Below, piece by piece: positions 16,586 to 25,744 of a stretch of 64,000 bases of DNA (position 1 is the stretch's first letter; every line of letters begins with the position of its first letter). This DNA comes from Betaproteobacteria bacterium UKL13-2. Lineage in GTDB: Bacteria; Pseudomonadota; Gammaproteobacteria; Burkholderiales; Usitatibacteraceae. The notes beneath the pieces are model-generated. The model had not been told where the DNA came from and did not search any database. It saw nothing but the letters and a program-made list of their open reading frames with translations. The position numbers were made by a program, and so were the translations under genes. Location of the stretch: the NCBI GenBank assembly GCA_001602455.1, contig CP012157.1, positions 2,785,733-2,849,732 of the forward strand. The letters run 5' to 3'.

Positions 16586-19456
16586 GTGAAACTCAATAAG
16601 CTTGCCCAAACAATTTCGCTGATCTGCGTGGCCGGGACAGCATTTGCACAATCGGTGCCGTCTGATCCACCGAAGCCAGCACCTAAAACAGAAAAAATTG
16701 AGGTCACGGGCTCGAGTATCAAACGCGTGAGCGACGAAGGAGCGCTTCCTATTCAGGTCATCACGAGAGCCGAAATTGAACAGACTGGCCTGAGCAGCGT
16801 TGACCAGATTGTGGATATGCTTTCTGCGAACGTCGCATCCAATACTAACCAGATCACCAATAATGCGGTTTTTGGCAGTGATGGCGACAAAACTCTCGGT
16901 GGTGCGAATTTCGCCAACCTACGCGGCCTCGGCCCCACCGGCACGCTGGTTTTGCTGAATGGACGCCGTGTATCAACCCACGGCATGAGTGGCGGTTCGG
17001 TGGACTTGAACGCCATACCGATGGATGCCATTGAACGTATTGAAGTGCTAAAAGATGGCGCGTCCGCTATCTACGGCACTGATGCGATTGGCGGAGTACT
17101 CAATTTCATCACAAACAAGAGCTATGAAGGCGCGGCTGTTCGGATGAATTACAGCAGACCAAGCGCGTCTGACGCAGGATCACGGACCCGCTTCTCAGCA
17201 ACCGGGGGTGTCGGAAAGCTTGATAAAGATGGCTGGAACCTGCTCGCCAGCCTGACAATTGACGACAATAAAATCCTTCGAGGGCCGGATCGGCCATGGG
17301 CAACGGGCTACCAGCCGGATCGCGGGCTCACGCCTGACACAACGAGTTCGATGCACGCCAATATCATCGCCTCCGCAGGCACGGCGCTGGGTACCACAGG
17401 CACAGTGGTAGGGACAACAGACACCACTCGCTACACCAACTTAAATCTCCTCGCCATTCAGGGGCGTTGCCAAGACATCCCCGGACAAGTACCACTCGCG
17501 CCAAACATCACAACTTGGGACTTGTTTGGATACACACAGGCGAACTCACGCTATCGATGCGCGCGCGACTACGGACGCAACTTTATGTTGACGGCACCTC
17601 AAGAGGCGGTAAACGCGCTTCTTCGGGGCACAATTAACCTGAGCGGCACCGATCGATTGGCATTGGAAGTGGTGACTTCGCGTGTCACCAATCGCGGGGA
17701 ATACTCACCTGTTCAAATCAGCTCAAGTACCAATTCGGTCATGAACTTGCGGCCGGATAGTCCGTACTACCTGAATATGCAAACACTGGTTGGCGCAGCA
17801 CAATTCAACCCTACGCTACCGATTGCCTACCGTGTCAACATGGTGAACGATTTAGGCTTGCGCATCCGGGAAAACGAAACCACCAATCTTCGGGTTCAAA
17901 GTATGCTCGATGGTGTCATTGGGAAATATGACTACTCGATTGGTCTCGGGTATGGCAACTCCAAGAGTTCGGCGACCTTGATCAACGGCTTCCCGAATAC
18001 GAAGAAATGGGTTGATCTGCTGGCGTCAGGCCGCTACAACCCATTCATTCTGCCAGGTCAAACGCAAACAGCGGATGTCATCGCCGCATTCGAAGCGATG
18101 CAAATGCGTGGCAAGATTTATGATGGTAAAACCGACGTTGTGCAGGCTGACGCGACGATCAGCGGCTCGCTTGGCCAGTTCATGGCTGGCGACGTGTTGT
18201 TTGCCGCCGGCCTGAACGCTCGCAAGGAAGGCTACGAGTTTTCTGGCGCGACCGGATTTAATTGTGTGGATTCCGCGTCAGCCGCGACGCTGGCAAACAA
18301 CAACAACGCAACGCTGACTTTCGGTTGCCCGGGTAACTCCTCTTCACCCAAACTCTCCCGCGACATCAAAGCCGTGTTTGGTGAGCTTGTGGTCACGCCG
18401 TTCAAGAGTTTTGAAGTCACGTTGCAGGTTCGTCATGATGATTATGAAAAGATCGGCGGCACGACGAACCCAAAAGTTGCCTTGCGCTGGCAGCCGCTAA
18501 AGGACTTGCTGATCCGCGCCTCGGCGAACACCGGCTTCCGAGCCCCCACGGTACAGCAGACCCAGCAGGGCGTGGTCGAATCGCAGCTCACGGGGCAGTT
18601 CCGTGACCCAGTGCTTTGCGCCGACATCAACAATCCAACCAACGCCTCACAGTGCGCCCGACTCAGCACACCTTTCCGCTCTGGCGGAAACGCCAATCTC
18701 CAGCCTGAGACATCCAAGCAGGCGAGCGTGGGCTTCGTGTTCTCACCGGCCAAGAATCTTCAGGTATTCACTGATTACTGGCAGGTTGAGTTAGAGGATC
18801 GTATCCGCGCATTGAGCGTCTCAGAGATGATCTCGAACTACAGCCTCTTCAGCGGAAACTTCGTGCGAGACCCCGCAACGGGCATCGTGCAGTACATTCA
18901 GGCTGGCTTCGTGAATGCGGCAGGAAGCAAGACCAAAGGTATCGATTTCGGCGCCAATTATCAAGTTTCAGCGCTCGGTGGCCGCATCAGCACTTCGCTG
19001 TCAGGAACAAAGATGCTCAGCCACAAAGAGCAAATCCTCCAGACCGCGCCGTTTGTGGAATTCGTGGGCAAGTGGAGCAATACAACCATCTACCTGCCAT
19101 GGCGTCTCAACGGCAGTGTCAGCTATCGGACAGGGCCTTGGAACGTTACACTGTCCGGGATCTATCGTGATAGCTACGAAGACCAAAATCGTGGTCCGAC
19201 AGCACAGGGGGGCGCGAACTACACAACTAACCAACCGTTCACTCGCAAAATATCGGCGTACTCCACGTTCAATCTGTTCGGTACGTACACGGGTATCAAA
19301 GGTCTCACGGTCACAGGTGGCGTGATCAATCTTTTCGACAAGGACCCACCATTCACTTGGCACAACGTGGACAGTGCCGCTGGCGCAGGCTGGGATCCAC
19401 GCGTTGCAGACCCGCGTGGACGCACCTACTCTTTGAGCCTCACATATAAGTTCTAG
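16586..19456 (+). CDS. TonB-dependent outer-membrane receptor
   Basis: Active transport porin of the outer membrane, 956 residues. It has a signal peptide (about 1-21, ending AFA), a TonB-box-like segment EKIEVTGSSIKR near 36-47, a plug domain with GLGPTGTLVLLNGRRVS and VLKDGASAIYGTDAIGGV, then a long beta-barrel ending in phenylalanine (YSLSLTYKF). The start is GTG, fixed by AAGGAGAG just upstream. It resembles the large CUT-type receptors used for oligosaccharides or peptides. A terminator follows, and an exported LD-carboxypeptidase gene begins 71 bp later. With the shared operator, import of peptidoglycan fragments or amino-sugar oligomers is inferred; the substrate cannot be read from sequence. 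Confidence 0.92.
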   Translation: MKLNKLAQTISLICVAGTAFAQSVPSDPPKPAPKTEKIEVTGSSIKRVSDEGALPIQVITRAEIEQTGLSSVDQIVDMLSANVASNTNQITNNAVFGSDGDKTLGGANFANLRGLGPTGTLVLLNGRRVSTHGMSGGSVDLNAIPMDAIERIEVLKDGASAIYGTDAIGGVLNFITNKSYEGAAVRMNYSRPSASDAGSRTRFSATGGVGKLDKDGWNLLASLTIDDNKILRGPDRPWATGYQPDRGLTPDTTSSMHANIIASAGTALGTTGTVVGTTDTTRYTNLNLLAIQGRCQDIPGQVPLAPNITTWDLFGYTQANSRYRCARDYGRNFMLTAPQEAVNALLRGTINLSGTDRLALEVVTSRVTNRGEYSPVQISSSTNSVMNLRPDSPYYLNMQTLVGAAQFNPTLPIAYRVNMVNDLGLRIRENETTNLRVQSMLDGVIGKYDYSIGLGYGNSKSSATLINGFPNTKKWVDLLASGRYNPFILPGQTQTADVIAAFEAMQMRGKIYDGKTDVVQADATISGSLGQFMAGDVLFAAGLNARKEGYEFSGATGFNCVDSASAATLANNNNATLTFGCPGNSSSPKLSRDIKAVFGELVVTPFKSFEVTLQVRHDDYEKIGGTTNPKVALRWQPLKDLLIRASANTGFRAPTVQQTQQGVVESQLTGQFRDPVLCADINNPTNASQCARLSTPFRSGGNANLQPETSKQASVGFVFSPAKNLQVFTDYWQVELEDRIRALSVSEMISNYSLFSGNFVRDPATGIVQYIQAGFVNAAGSKTKGIDFGANYQVSALGGRISTSLSGTKMLSHKEQILQTAPFVEFVGKWSNTTIYLPWRLNGSVSYRTGPWNVTLSGIYRDSYEDQNRGPTAQGGANYTTNQPFTRKISAYSTFNLFGTYTGIKGLTVTGGVINLFDKDPPFTWHNVDSAAGAGWDPRVADPRGRTYSLSLTYKF

Positions 19457-19484
19457 GCCCACCTAAACTGTTACGGCAACACTA

Positions 19485-19511
19485 AGGGGTGCTTTCGAGC
19501 ACCCCTTTTTA
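19485..19511 (+). terminator. Rho-independent terminator after the TonB receptor
   Basis: Stem AGGGGTGCT/AGCACCCCT with loop TTCG, followed by TTTTTATT. It probably ends most receptor transcripts before ldcA. Confidence 0.85.
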
Positions 19512-19527
19512 TTAGTGGACGGAATCG

Positions 19528-20628
19528 ATGAACCGACGTGATCTGTTGCTCGCAGCGAGTGCCGCTGCTTCTGCCTTTATTGCGCCGCGCGCCCATGCTG
19601 CGCCAGCGTCGGCAAGATCGGTTGGCCGTCTCACGCGTGCGGCATCGATTATCAAACCACGCGCCCTTAAACGAGGGGACTTGATCGGCTTGGTCGCGCC
19701 ATCGGGTGGCAGCGATCCGGCGTATGTGGAAGCACGGGTAAAACATTTGGAGGGTTGGGGCTTCCGGGTAAAACTCTCCACCAACATCTTGGCGGTGCGC
19801 GGTAACACCGCCGGCACGCCACAACAACGCGTCGCCGACCTCCACGAGATGTTTCGCAACCGTGAAGTTAATGCGATCTGGGCGCTGCGTGGCGGTTCGG
19901 GTGCCTCACAAATGCTGCCGTTGATCGACTACAAACTTATTCGCCACAACCCGAAAATCTTTATCGGCTTCTCCGATATCACCGCACTGCACCTTGCCAT
20001 CTTAAAACACAGCGGTCTCGTCACGTTTCACGGCCCGACCGCGCCGGGGCCCACCATCAGTGATTATTCGATGACACAACTCGAAGCGGTACTGATGCAC
20101 CCGCGTGACCAGACCACGATCTACATGTCGGACAAAAACCGTGTTGAGTCGGAGAGCGCGGTGGCAGGTGCCGCCGAGTACAGGATTCGGACGGTCACCG
20201 CGGGAGTGGCAGAGGGCCGCTTGGTTGGTGGCAACCTTGCGGTGTTATCGGCGTTGATCGGCACACCGTATGCGCCGGACTGGCGTGGCGCACTGTTGTT
20301 CTTGGAGGAAATACGCGAAGCGCCCTATCGCATCGATCGTATGCTCACCCAACTAAAACAGTCGATCCCGTTTAACGATGCTGCTGGTGTGATGTTGGGC
20401 GTGTTTCGCCGCAGCGTGGACGCGGGCGCCCCGGCCGACGGTGAACCGCGCCTATCGCTCGAACAGGCGATCGATGATCACTTTGCCGGGCTGCGTGTAC
20501 CTGCTGCTTACGGTTTTTCGTTTGGTCACATCACCAACAACTTCACCATTCCGCTCGGCATTCGCGCCAGGCTCGACGCGGGCGCACAAACGTTGACGCT
20601 GCTCGAAGCTGCGGTTTCAAATCGGTAA
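19528..20628 (+). CDS. ldcA: Exported LD-carboxypeptidase (muramoyltetrapeptide carboxypeptidase)
   Basis: Family S66 serine peptidase removing the terminal D-Ala from wall tetrapeptides. The nucleophile is in GFSDITALH (Ser149), the oxyanion segment WALRGGSGA precedes it, and the histidine is in FGHITNNFTIPLG near the C-terminus. Unlike the cytoplasmic E. coli enzyme it carries an N-terminal export signal, MNRRDLLLAASAAA, with twin arginines and an AHA cleavage site near residue 25. It is therefore probably Tat-exported and works in the periplasm. It follows the receptor and is convergent with the serine hydrolase gene. Confidence 0.9.
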   Translation: MNRRDLLLAASAAASAFIAPRAHAAPASARSVGRLTRAASIIKPRALKRGDLIGLVAPSGGSDPAYVEARVKHLEGWGFRVKLSTNILAVRGNTAGTPQQRVADLHEMFRNREVNAIWALRGGSGASQMLPLIDYKLIRHNPKIFIGFSDITALHLAILKHSGLVTFHGPTAPGPTISDYSMTQLEAVLMHPRDQTTIYMSDKNRVESESAVAGAAEYRIRTVTAGVAEGRLVGGNLAVLSALIGTPYAPDWRGALLFLEEIREAPYRIDRMLTQLKQSIPFNDAAGVMLGVFRRSVDAGAPADGEPRLSLEQAIDDHFAGLRVPAAYGFSFGHITNNFTIPLGIRARLDAGAQTLTLLEAAVSNR

Positions 20629-20649
20629 ATCGATCAGCAAACTCCTCGG

Positions 20650-20705
20650 CTAGCGGGCAGTTTCAGGCAAAAATGCTTGGAAACGCCCGCCAGTCGGCGG
20701 GTTTA
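20650..20705. repeat. REP-like hairpin between convergent genes
   Basis: Stem GCGGGCAGTTTCA...GGAAACGCCCGC with the loop GGCAAAAATGCTT, followed by a small GCCAGTCGGCGG hairpin. It lies between the 3' ends of ldcA and the serine hydrolase and could act as a two-way terminator. Confidence 0.7.
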
Positions 20706-20722
20706 CCCATTTGTCGCGGTGC

Positions 20723-22144
20723 TTACACCGGCGTCGGATTGACCGCCAGTGTGTACAACGCGTCGAGAATCTTCTCCTCGTGCCGGTACATGCCGGAGTA
20801 TTCGCCGGGTGTGGTCTCCGGATCAACGCCGTGACCACCGATTAGATAAATCATGCCATCACGCGAGTAGGGATTGAATACCATTGCCGACTTTAACCCC
20901 CATGCGTCACCAAGATGGCCGTAGGCACGATAACCACCGGTGCGCACTAGCCGGTCGCCGTTGCCTGCACCAGTGATGTCCAAGAAGTGCTGATTACCTA
21001 ACCCCCAGGCGTTCATCAATCGTCTTGCGGTGCCAAAGTCAGCTTCACCATTCGGGTCACCATTACTTCCACCGGATACCTTTGCGCCTTTGCCGTTATG
21101 GTGCCATTGCTCTCGCAGCATTTCCGCAACCGTCGCTGGTTTCAAAATCACTTTGCCTCGGTGTACGCCATCATTCATCAGCGTCAGCATGATTTCCGCA
21201 AGCCCTTCCGCGGACAGCCGGCAATTGCCTTGCGGGCCAAACAGTGTGCCGTTGGTGCCAATTTTGTAATCAGGTAGCGCACGGGGCGCGGGGCGCTGTT
21301 TGCTATGGTCATCGACTTGCGGAATCCACGAGCCAGCCGAGTTCCACACTTCCTTGCCGTTCACTTCCGTACGTTTGCGATACAGCGTGGCAACATTGGC
21401 AAGATCGGCGTCTGATAAATCGGCCGGATGAAAGCCGCCGGGCAGCGCCATCGGGTCGAGAATGAGCCTTCGCATCAAACGATCAAAACGTTCGCCGGTG
21501 ACACACTCCATAACCGTACCAATCACGCCCCACGGGAGGTTGGCATATTGAAAGTAGGCGCCGGGTTTGGCATTTTTTGCCCACATCGCGCCTTTGCCGT
21601 AACCAACGCCACCGGGTAGCAATACATCGCGCAAGCTGAGCTTTAGCGATGCTTCCCAATAATATCCACCATCATCGCGTAGCGACGATGTATGCGACAA
21701 CATCTGCCGCAACGTAATTGGCGTGTCAGCGAAGTGCGGATTGCGGAACGTGTAGCCGAGATATTTGCTAACATCTTTATCAAGATTGAGTTTGCCCATC
21801 TCGACTAACTTCATCACGCCGAGTGTCGTCACCAGTTTGGAGATGGATGCGATGCGATACATCGTCGCCACGTCAGCCGACTTGTTGTTTGCCGGGCTGG
21901 CGACGTCGATCCACTTCGCGCCAAACTGTTTGTGATAAACCGTTTTGCCGGCCTTGACGGCCAACACCGACAGACTCGAAAGCGGCTGCGCTGCGCTATT
22001 CACGATTGCTTCCAGTGCAGCATCGAGGGTTTTGTTTGGCGCGAGCTGTGCGCCTGATTCAATTTTGCCTTCAGCCATTGCGCCCTTTCCCGCAACCCAT
22101 GCGACCGTCCCCATCATTAGCGAGATCGCACGACGTCGGTCCAT
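20723..22144 (-). CDS. Class C beta-lactamase-family serine hydrolase, exported
   Basis: 473 residues. The SxxK motif is SISK (Ser100-Lys103), the second motif YAN is in YFQYANLPWG, and a GGHG segment near the C-terminus may take the place of KTG/HxG. The N-terminus MDRRRAISLMMG plus AMA suggests a twin-arginine or Sec signal. This family (peptidase S12) includes DD-peptidases, D-amino-acid amidases, esterases and AmpC; the activity cannot be chosen from sequence. It is the last gene of the minus-strand operon, 1 bp after amiD, so action on wall peptides is the contextual guess. Confidence 0.85.
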   Translation of the reverse strand: MDRRRAISLMMGTVAWVAGKGAMAEGKIESGAQLAPNKTLDAALEAIVNSAAQPLSSLSVLAVKAGKTVYHKQFGAKWIDVASPANNKSADVATMYRIASISKLVTTLGVMKLVEMGKLNLDKDVSKYLGYTFRNPHFADTPITLRQMLSHTSSLRDDGGYYWEASLKLSLRDVLLPGGVGYGKGAMWAKNAKPGAYFQYANLPWGVIGTVMECVTGERFDRLMRRLILDPMALPGGFHPADLSDADLANVATLYRKRTEVNGKEVWNSAGSWIPQVDDHSKQRPAPRALPDYKIGTNGTLFGPQGNCRLSAEGLAEIMLTLMNDGVHRGKVILKPATVAEMLREQWHHNGKGAKVSGGSNGDPNGEADFGTARRLMNAWGLGNQHFLDITGAGNGDRLVRTGGYRAYGHLGDAWGLKSAMVFNPYSRDGMIYLIGGHGVDPETTPGEYSGMYRHEEKILDALYTLAVNPTPV

Positions 22145-22145
22145 A

Positions 22146-22988
22146 TCATCGTGCCAAGTGAATGGAGCCCAACTCGTCGGCGCGTTTGAGCACCGAGCCG
22201 CCGGAGGTCATCGCGTCCAAGATCGCGGCAGTTTCGGCGTCCGGTGTCCCATCAAACAAACTCTGACGGTACTTCAACTGAAAGGCCGCAATCATCGCCC
22301 GCGTCGCTTTGTCCAATTCTCCGTTCTGCGGTGGCGAGAAACCATGTGCTTCAAGTTTTTGCTGAAACCACAAGACGTTGGGGAGTACGGTGTCGTAGTA
22401 GGTCTTTTTTTCGGCAACCAACTTCTCATCTGGCCAAGGAATGAGGCCTTCGTCGGCCAGACGTTTCCAAGGAAAACGCGGCCCCGGGTCAGTCTTGCGC
22501 AAGGGAGCGATATCGCTGTGGCCCAAGATGCGATCCGGCTGGACGTTATGCTCTCTGACAATCTTTTTCACCAACGCCACGACCAAATCCATTTGTGCCT
22601 TCGGATAGTCGAAGTACTCGCGGCCGTTGGCGCCATCGCGAAAACCGATGTTGACAATCTCGATACCAATCGAGGCGGCGTTAAGCTGTGTGTGCCCCTT
22701 CCACGAGCTCAACCCCGCGTGGTAGGCGCGCCGTGTCTCATCGACCAACTGAAAGATTTTGGCTTTCTCATTACCCGGTTCACCGGCACCGTCACTCACC
22801 AAATAGTGACTCGATACCGCGTCTTGTGTAAGCACCCGCAACGACTTCGGATGATCGATGGCGGTGTAATGCAGAATCAGGAACTGTGCGCGGCTGTCTT
22901 GGCTCTTGGCGGTGTAGGTTCGGTCAATAACCAAGGTCGAACAACCAGACAGCAGGATCAGCAAGCCACAGAGCAATACACGTCTCAT
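22146..22988 (-). CDS. amiD: N-acetylmuramoyl-L-alanine amidase, AmiD-type lipoprotein
   Basis: Zinc amidase cutting the bond between MurNAc (or anhydro-MurNAc) and the stem peptide. The start at 22988 is chosen because GGAG lies six bases upstream; longer starts at 23000 and 23027 lack this. Signal MRRVLLCGLLILLSGC ends in a lipobox, so it is a membrane-anchored lipoprotein. The Amidase_2 domain spans about 40-190 with LILHYTA, the internal histidines and GHSDIAPLRKTDPGPRF. A C-terminal peptidoglycan-binding domain follows (WFQQKLEAHGF ... FQLKYRQ). It sits between the sugar kinase and the serine hydrolase. Confidence 0.92.
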   Translation of the reverse strand: MRRVLLCGLLILLSGCSTLVIDRTYTAKSQDSRAQFLILHYTAIDHPKSLRVLTQDAVSSHYLVSDGAGEPGNEKAKIFQLVDETRRAYHAGLSSWKGHTQLNAASIGIEIVNIGFRDGANGREYFDYPKAQMDLVVALVKKIVREHNVQPDRILGHSDIAPLRKTDPGPRFPWKRLADEGLIPWPDEKLVAEKKTYYDTVLPNVLWFQQKLEAHGFSPPQNGELDKATRAMIAAFQLKYRQSLFDGTPDAETAAILDAMTSGGSVLKRADELGSIHLAR

Positions 22989-23042
22989 CAAAGTCTCCAT
23001 CTCAACACGCCAGCGCGAATGTTTCACCGGTCACCCGCCGCT

Positions 23043-23957
23043 TCAAGACAACAACCTTGCCGCAATGCGGGCTGCCGCCAAATGCGCTTCGGCAATACGG
23101 ACAGTCAATTCTGCGCCATGCGTTAGTTGTTTGCGCAGGGTTGATTCAATCAGTGGGTGCATACGTGCCGCCCCCCCCGCGAGAGCCAGCGGACGTAGGC
23201 CAAAACGGCGGATCATTGCGTTGCCTAACCGCGCCAGCTCGACGCCAGCCTGTTCAATGATGGTTCGCGCGAACGGGTCACCGTCGACTGTCGCCGCCAC
23301 TGCTGTGGCAAGCTGCCCGATCTCACCACGATCACTCGTGTAAAAAAATTGACGTGTGAACGACCAGTCGCTACCGCCGATACGCTCAAAAATTGCGACA
23401 GCCATCGGAGATTGTTGCCACCGCCCCGGGTGCTCATCTTCTAGGCGCCAGATATGTCGCAACGCTTCACGTACGATCCAGAAACCACCGCCAGCGTCGT
23501 CGAGATACACACCACGCCCACCCGCACGGTGCAACGTACCGGCAGGATCAATGTAGGCGGCAATCGAACCGGTTCCAGCGTAAATGACATAACCCTCCCC
23601 TGGAAGAAACAAATCGCGATAGGCAATTTCAATGTCACTGTGAACGGTCACATCTTCACCGCTAATGCCAAGCGGCCCCGCAATCGCGCTGCACAACTGT
23701 TCATCTCGTGAATCTAAGCCAGTAACCCCCGCACACACGCGCTTCGCGCCACCGTAAGCGGCTACTTGCGCGGCTAGATCAGTCATCGTGTGTTTGATGT
23801 GCGCCCTGCCGTCGCCGGTGTTCACTTGCAACGCCGTCAAGCCAGCCACAAAGCCTTCCGCCACCAACCCGCCGTCTGGGCGCGACAATGCCCAGCGTGT
23901 CTTGGTGCCACCGGCATCAAGACCTAGCCCTAAAGACGCACCTGTGACCGCAGTCAT
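23043..23957 (-). CDS. BadF/BadG-type N-acetylglucosamine or N-acetylmuramate kinase
   Basis: ASKHA-fold sugar kinase of 304 residues. Phosphate loop LGLDAGGTKTRW is at about 10-21, the second phosphate motif is YVIYAGTGSIAAYI, and a GGAAR segment follows near residue 265. Members of this family phosphorylate GlcNAc, glucosamine or, in clostridial MurK, both GlcNAc and MurNAc. MurQ in the same operon needs MurNAc-6-phosphate, and no AnmK or phosphotransferase MurP is present, so a MurK-like dual role is inferred. The ATG overlaps the upstream GHL10 stop (ATGA). Confidence 0.85.
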   Translation of the reverse strand: MTAVTGASLGLGLDAGGTKTRWALSRPDGGLVAEGFVAGLTALQVNTGDGRAHIKHTMTDLAAQVAAYGGAKRVCAGVTGLDSRDEQLCSAIAGPLGISGEDVTVHSDIEIAYRDLFLPGEGYVIYAGTGSIAAYIDPAGTLHRAGGRGVYLDDAGGGFWIVREALRHIWRLEDEHPGRWQQSPMAVAIFERIGGSDWSFTRQFFYTSDRGEIGQLATAVAATVDGDPFARTIIEQAGVELARLGNAMIRRFGLRPLALAGGAARMHPLIESTLRKQLTHGAELTVRIAEAHLAAARIAARLLS

Positions 23958-25744
23958 TGTCCGGCCTTCGCTGCGCGTAATTGGGATGCCGTGATGCTCA
24001 CAGGTGCGCTCTCGTTGCCGAATCGATCGATCGTCGACCAGACCACAACTTCCGGCAACGCCGCCAAACTAAACTGCTGCGTATCCAATAGTTGGCCCGC
24101 CTCCTGACCGCGCGTCGGCAGCAGTTGCAACTGCCATTGACCACTCTGGCGCGTCCACACCACATGGGTGAAAGTCGTGTTGCCGGGCGAAAGTGCCGCC
24201 ATCACTTCGACATTGCTGCCGCGTCGCACGATTTCGAGCTTCGGCGGCGCTGGTGGCGTGCGGCTCAACCACGGTGACGCGGGCACCAATGCCGGCGTCG
24301 CATACAGCTTAGCTAATTCATCGTTCACGCCACGACGGTTCTGCGTCAAGCCGATCATACTGAAATGCACGTGCCCGGTGGTCATCGGCTGTGTCGATTG
24401 GCGATTGCGCGTCAGCGTGATTTGGTTGACGATCTCACTCGGGGCCCACGACTTGGCTTGACTCTCGGCCGCTTGGATGCGCGTCAAGTACATACCCGGC
24501 CAGAGATGGCGGCTCGCGGTATTTTCCTTCGCCCAGTAATCCAGCAGCACGCCATAGGCTTGTGGTGCCTGATCAATCGGCCAATACAACTGTGGCGTGA
24601 AGTAATCGAGCCAACCTTTTTGTAGCCATAACTCGGCGTCAGCATACAGTTTGTCGTATTGGCTGAACCCTGCAATCCCCGGTGGGCGTTTGTCGGGCTT
24701 ACCGAGCCCAAACGGGCTGATACCAAATTTGACGTGCGGTTTTTCACGCTTGATACCGGCGTAGATTTTTTCAATCAGCACATTCACATTCTGCCGCCGC
24801 CAATCGGCGCGGCTAAGTTTCCCGCCCGATGCCAAATACGCCTGCCAAGATGGCTCGTCGGGGAATGGCAACTCAGCACGCGGCTGCGGTGTGTCGTCTG
24901 GCGACGGTGTTGGAGCCTCGGTGCCAGGTGCCGGGACGGGATACGGGTAAAAATAGTCATCGATATGAACACCATCAATGTCATACCGTCTGACGACATC
25001 GAGAATCACATTCAGCGTCTGGGCGGAGGCGGCAGCCTCACCCGGGTCCATCCAAAGCTGACCACCGTATGACTTCACGACTTGCGGATTGGTATTCGAA
25101 ATGTGGCTTTTCGCGTTGACAGACTTCGCAGCCATCTGTCGCGCACGATAGGGATTAAACCAAGCGTGTAGCTCAATGCCGCGTTTATGCGCCTCGCTTA
25201 CCCACATCTTTAACGGATCGTAATAAGGGTCCGGTGCTTTGCCTTGCGTGCCGGTCAGATACTCAGACCATGGCTCAAGTTTTGATTCGTACAATGCGTC
25301 GGCACTGGTACGAACTTGCAGCACAATCGCGTTCATGTTCAGTTGCTTGACGCGTTCTACCGTGGCAATGATCTCTGCTTGTTGTTGCGCGACCGTCAGA
25401 TCGCGACGGCTCGGCCAATCGATGTTGGCAACACTCGCTACCCAAACCGCACGAAACTCGCGCTGCACCGCAGGCGGCTCAGGGACTAGCGGCGCAGGTT
25501 TCGGGCCGGTATCGGCGCAGCTTGCAAGCATGAGAATCGCAAAAAAGGCAAAAAATGGGGTCACAAAAAATGGGGTCAGACACCATTTAACGAAGGCACC
25601 AACCCCAAAGCTCTTCAGTGAGGCTGACGTTAAATGGTGTCTGACCCCATTTTTTCCGACCCCATTTTTTCGCCGGAGCGACAGGCGAAGAGTTGCCAAA
25701 TTTATATCTTGCAGCAGCCGAGAGACTAAACCTTGATAAACCAT
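23954..25744 (-). CDS. GHL10-family glycoside hydrolase-like lipoprotein A
   Basis: PF02638 (FenI/YngK-like) TIM-barrel protein. Conserved blocks are FRAVWVASVANIDWPSR at about 96-112, ELHAWFNPYRAR and YDIDGVHIDDYFYPYP. A lipobox LASC (Cys76 of the longest frame) follows a phenylalanine-rich stretch. The longest start (25744, with GGAAG just upstream) overlaps nagX, but the first 60 residues run through a palindromic repeat (25553-25672) and do not look like a signal peptide. A GTG at 25564, inside the repeat, would give the compact lipoprotein signal VTPFFAFFAILMLASC. Family members act on glycans; a role on peptidoglycan sugars is inferred from the operon. Confidence 0.82.
   Translation of the reverse strand: MVYQGLVSRLLQDINLATLRLSLRRKNGVGKNGVRHHLTSASLKSFGVGAFVKWCLTPFFVTPFFAFFAILMLASCADTGPKPAPLVPEPPAVQREFRAVWVASVANIDWPSRRDLTVAQQQAEIIATVERVKQLNMNAIVLQVRTSADALYESKLEPWSEYLTGTQGKAPDPYYDPLKMWVSEAHKRGIELHAWFNPYRARQMAAKSVNAKSHISNTNPQVVKSYGGQLWMDPGEAAASAQTLNVILDVVRRYDIDGVHIDDYFYPYPVPAPGTEAPTPSPDDTPQPRAELPFPDEPSWQAYLASGGKLSRADWRRQNVNVLIEKIYAGIKREKPHVKFGISPFGLGKPDKRPPGIAGFSQYDKLYADAELWLQKGWLDYFTPQLYWPIDQAPQAYGVLLDYWAKENTASRHLWPGMYLTRIQAAESQAKSWAPSEIVNQITLTRNRQSTQPMTTGHVHFSMIGLTQNRRGVNDELAKLYATPALVPASPWLSRTPPAPPKLEIVRRGSNVEVMAALSPGNTTFTHVVWTRQSGQWQLQLLPTRGQEAGQLLDTQQFSLAALPEVVVWSTIDRFGNESAPVSITASQLRAAKAGQ
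25553..25672. repeat. GGGGTCAGACACC palindromic repeat at a gene start
   Basis: Two inverted arms, each with AAAAAATGGGGTC doubled and then TGGGGTCAGACACCATTTAA, enclose a spacer of about 36 bp. Repeats with this core are common as dispersed palindromes in bacterial genomes. It lies over the 5' end of the GHL10 lipoprotein gene and leaves the frame open. Confidence 0.85.
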
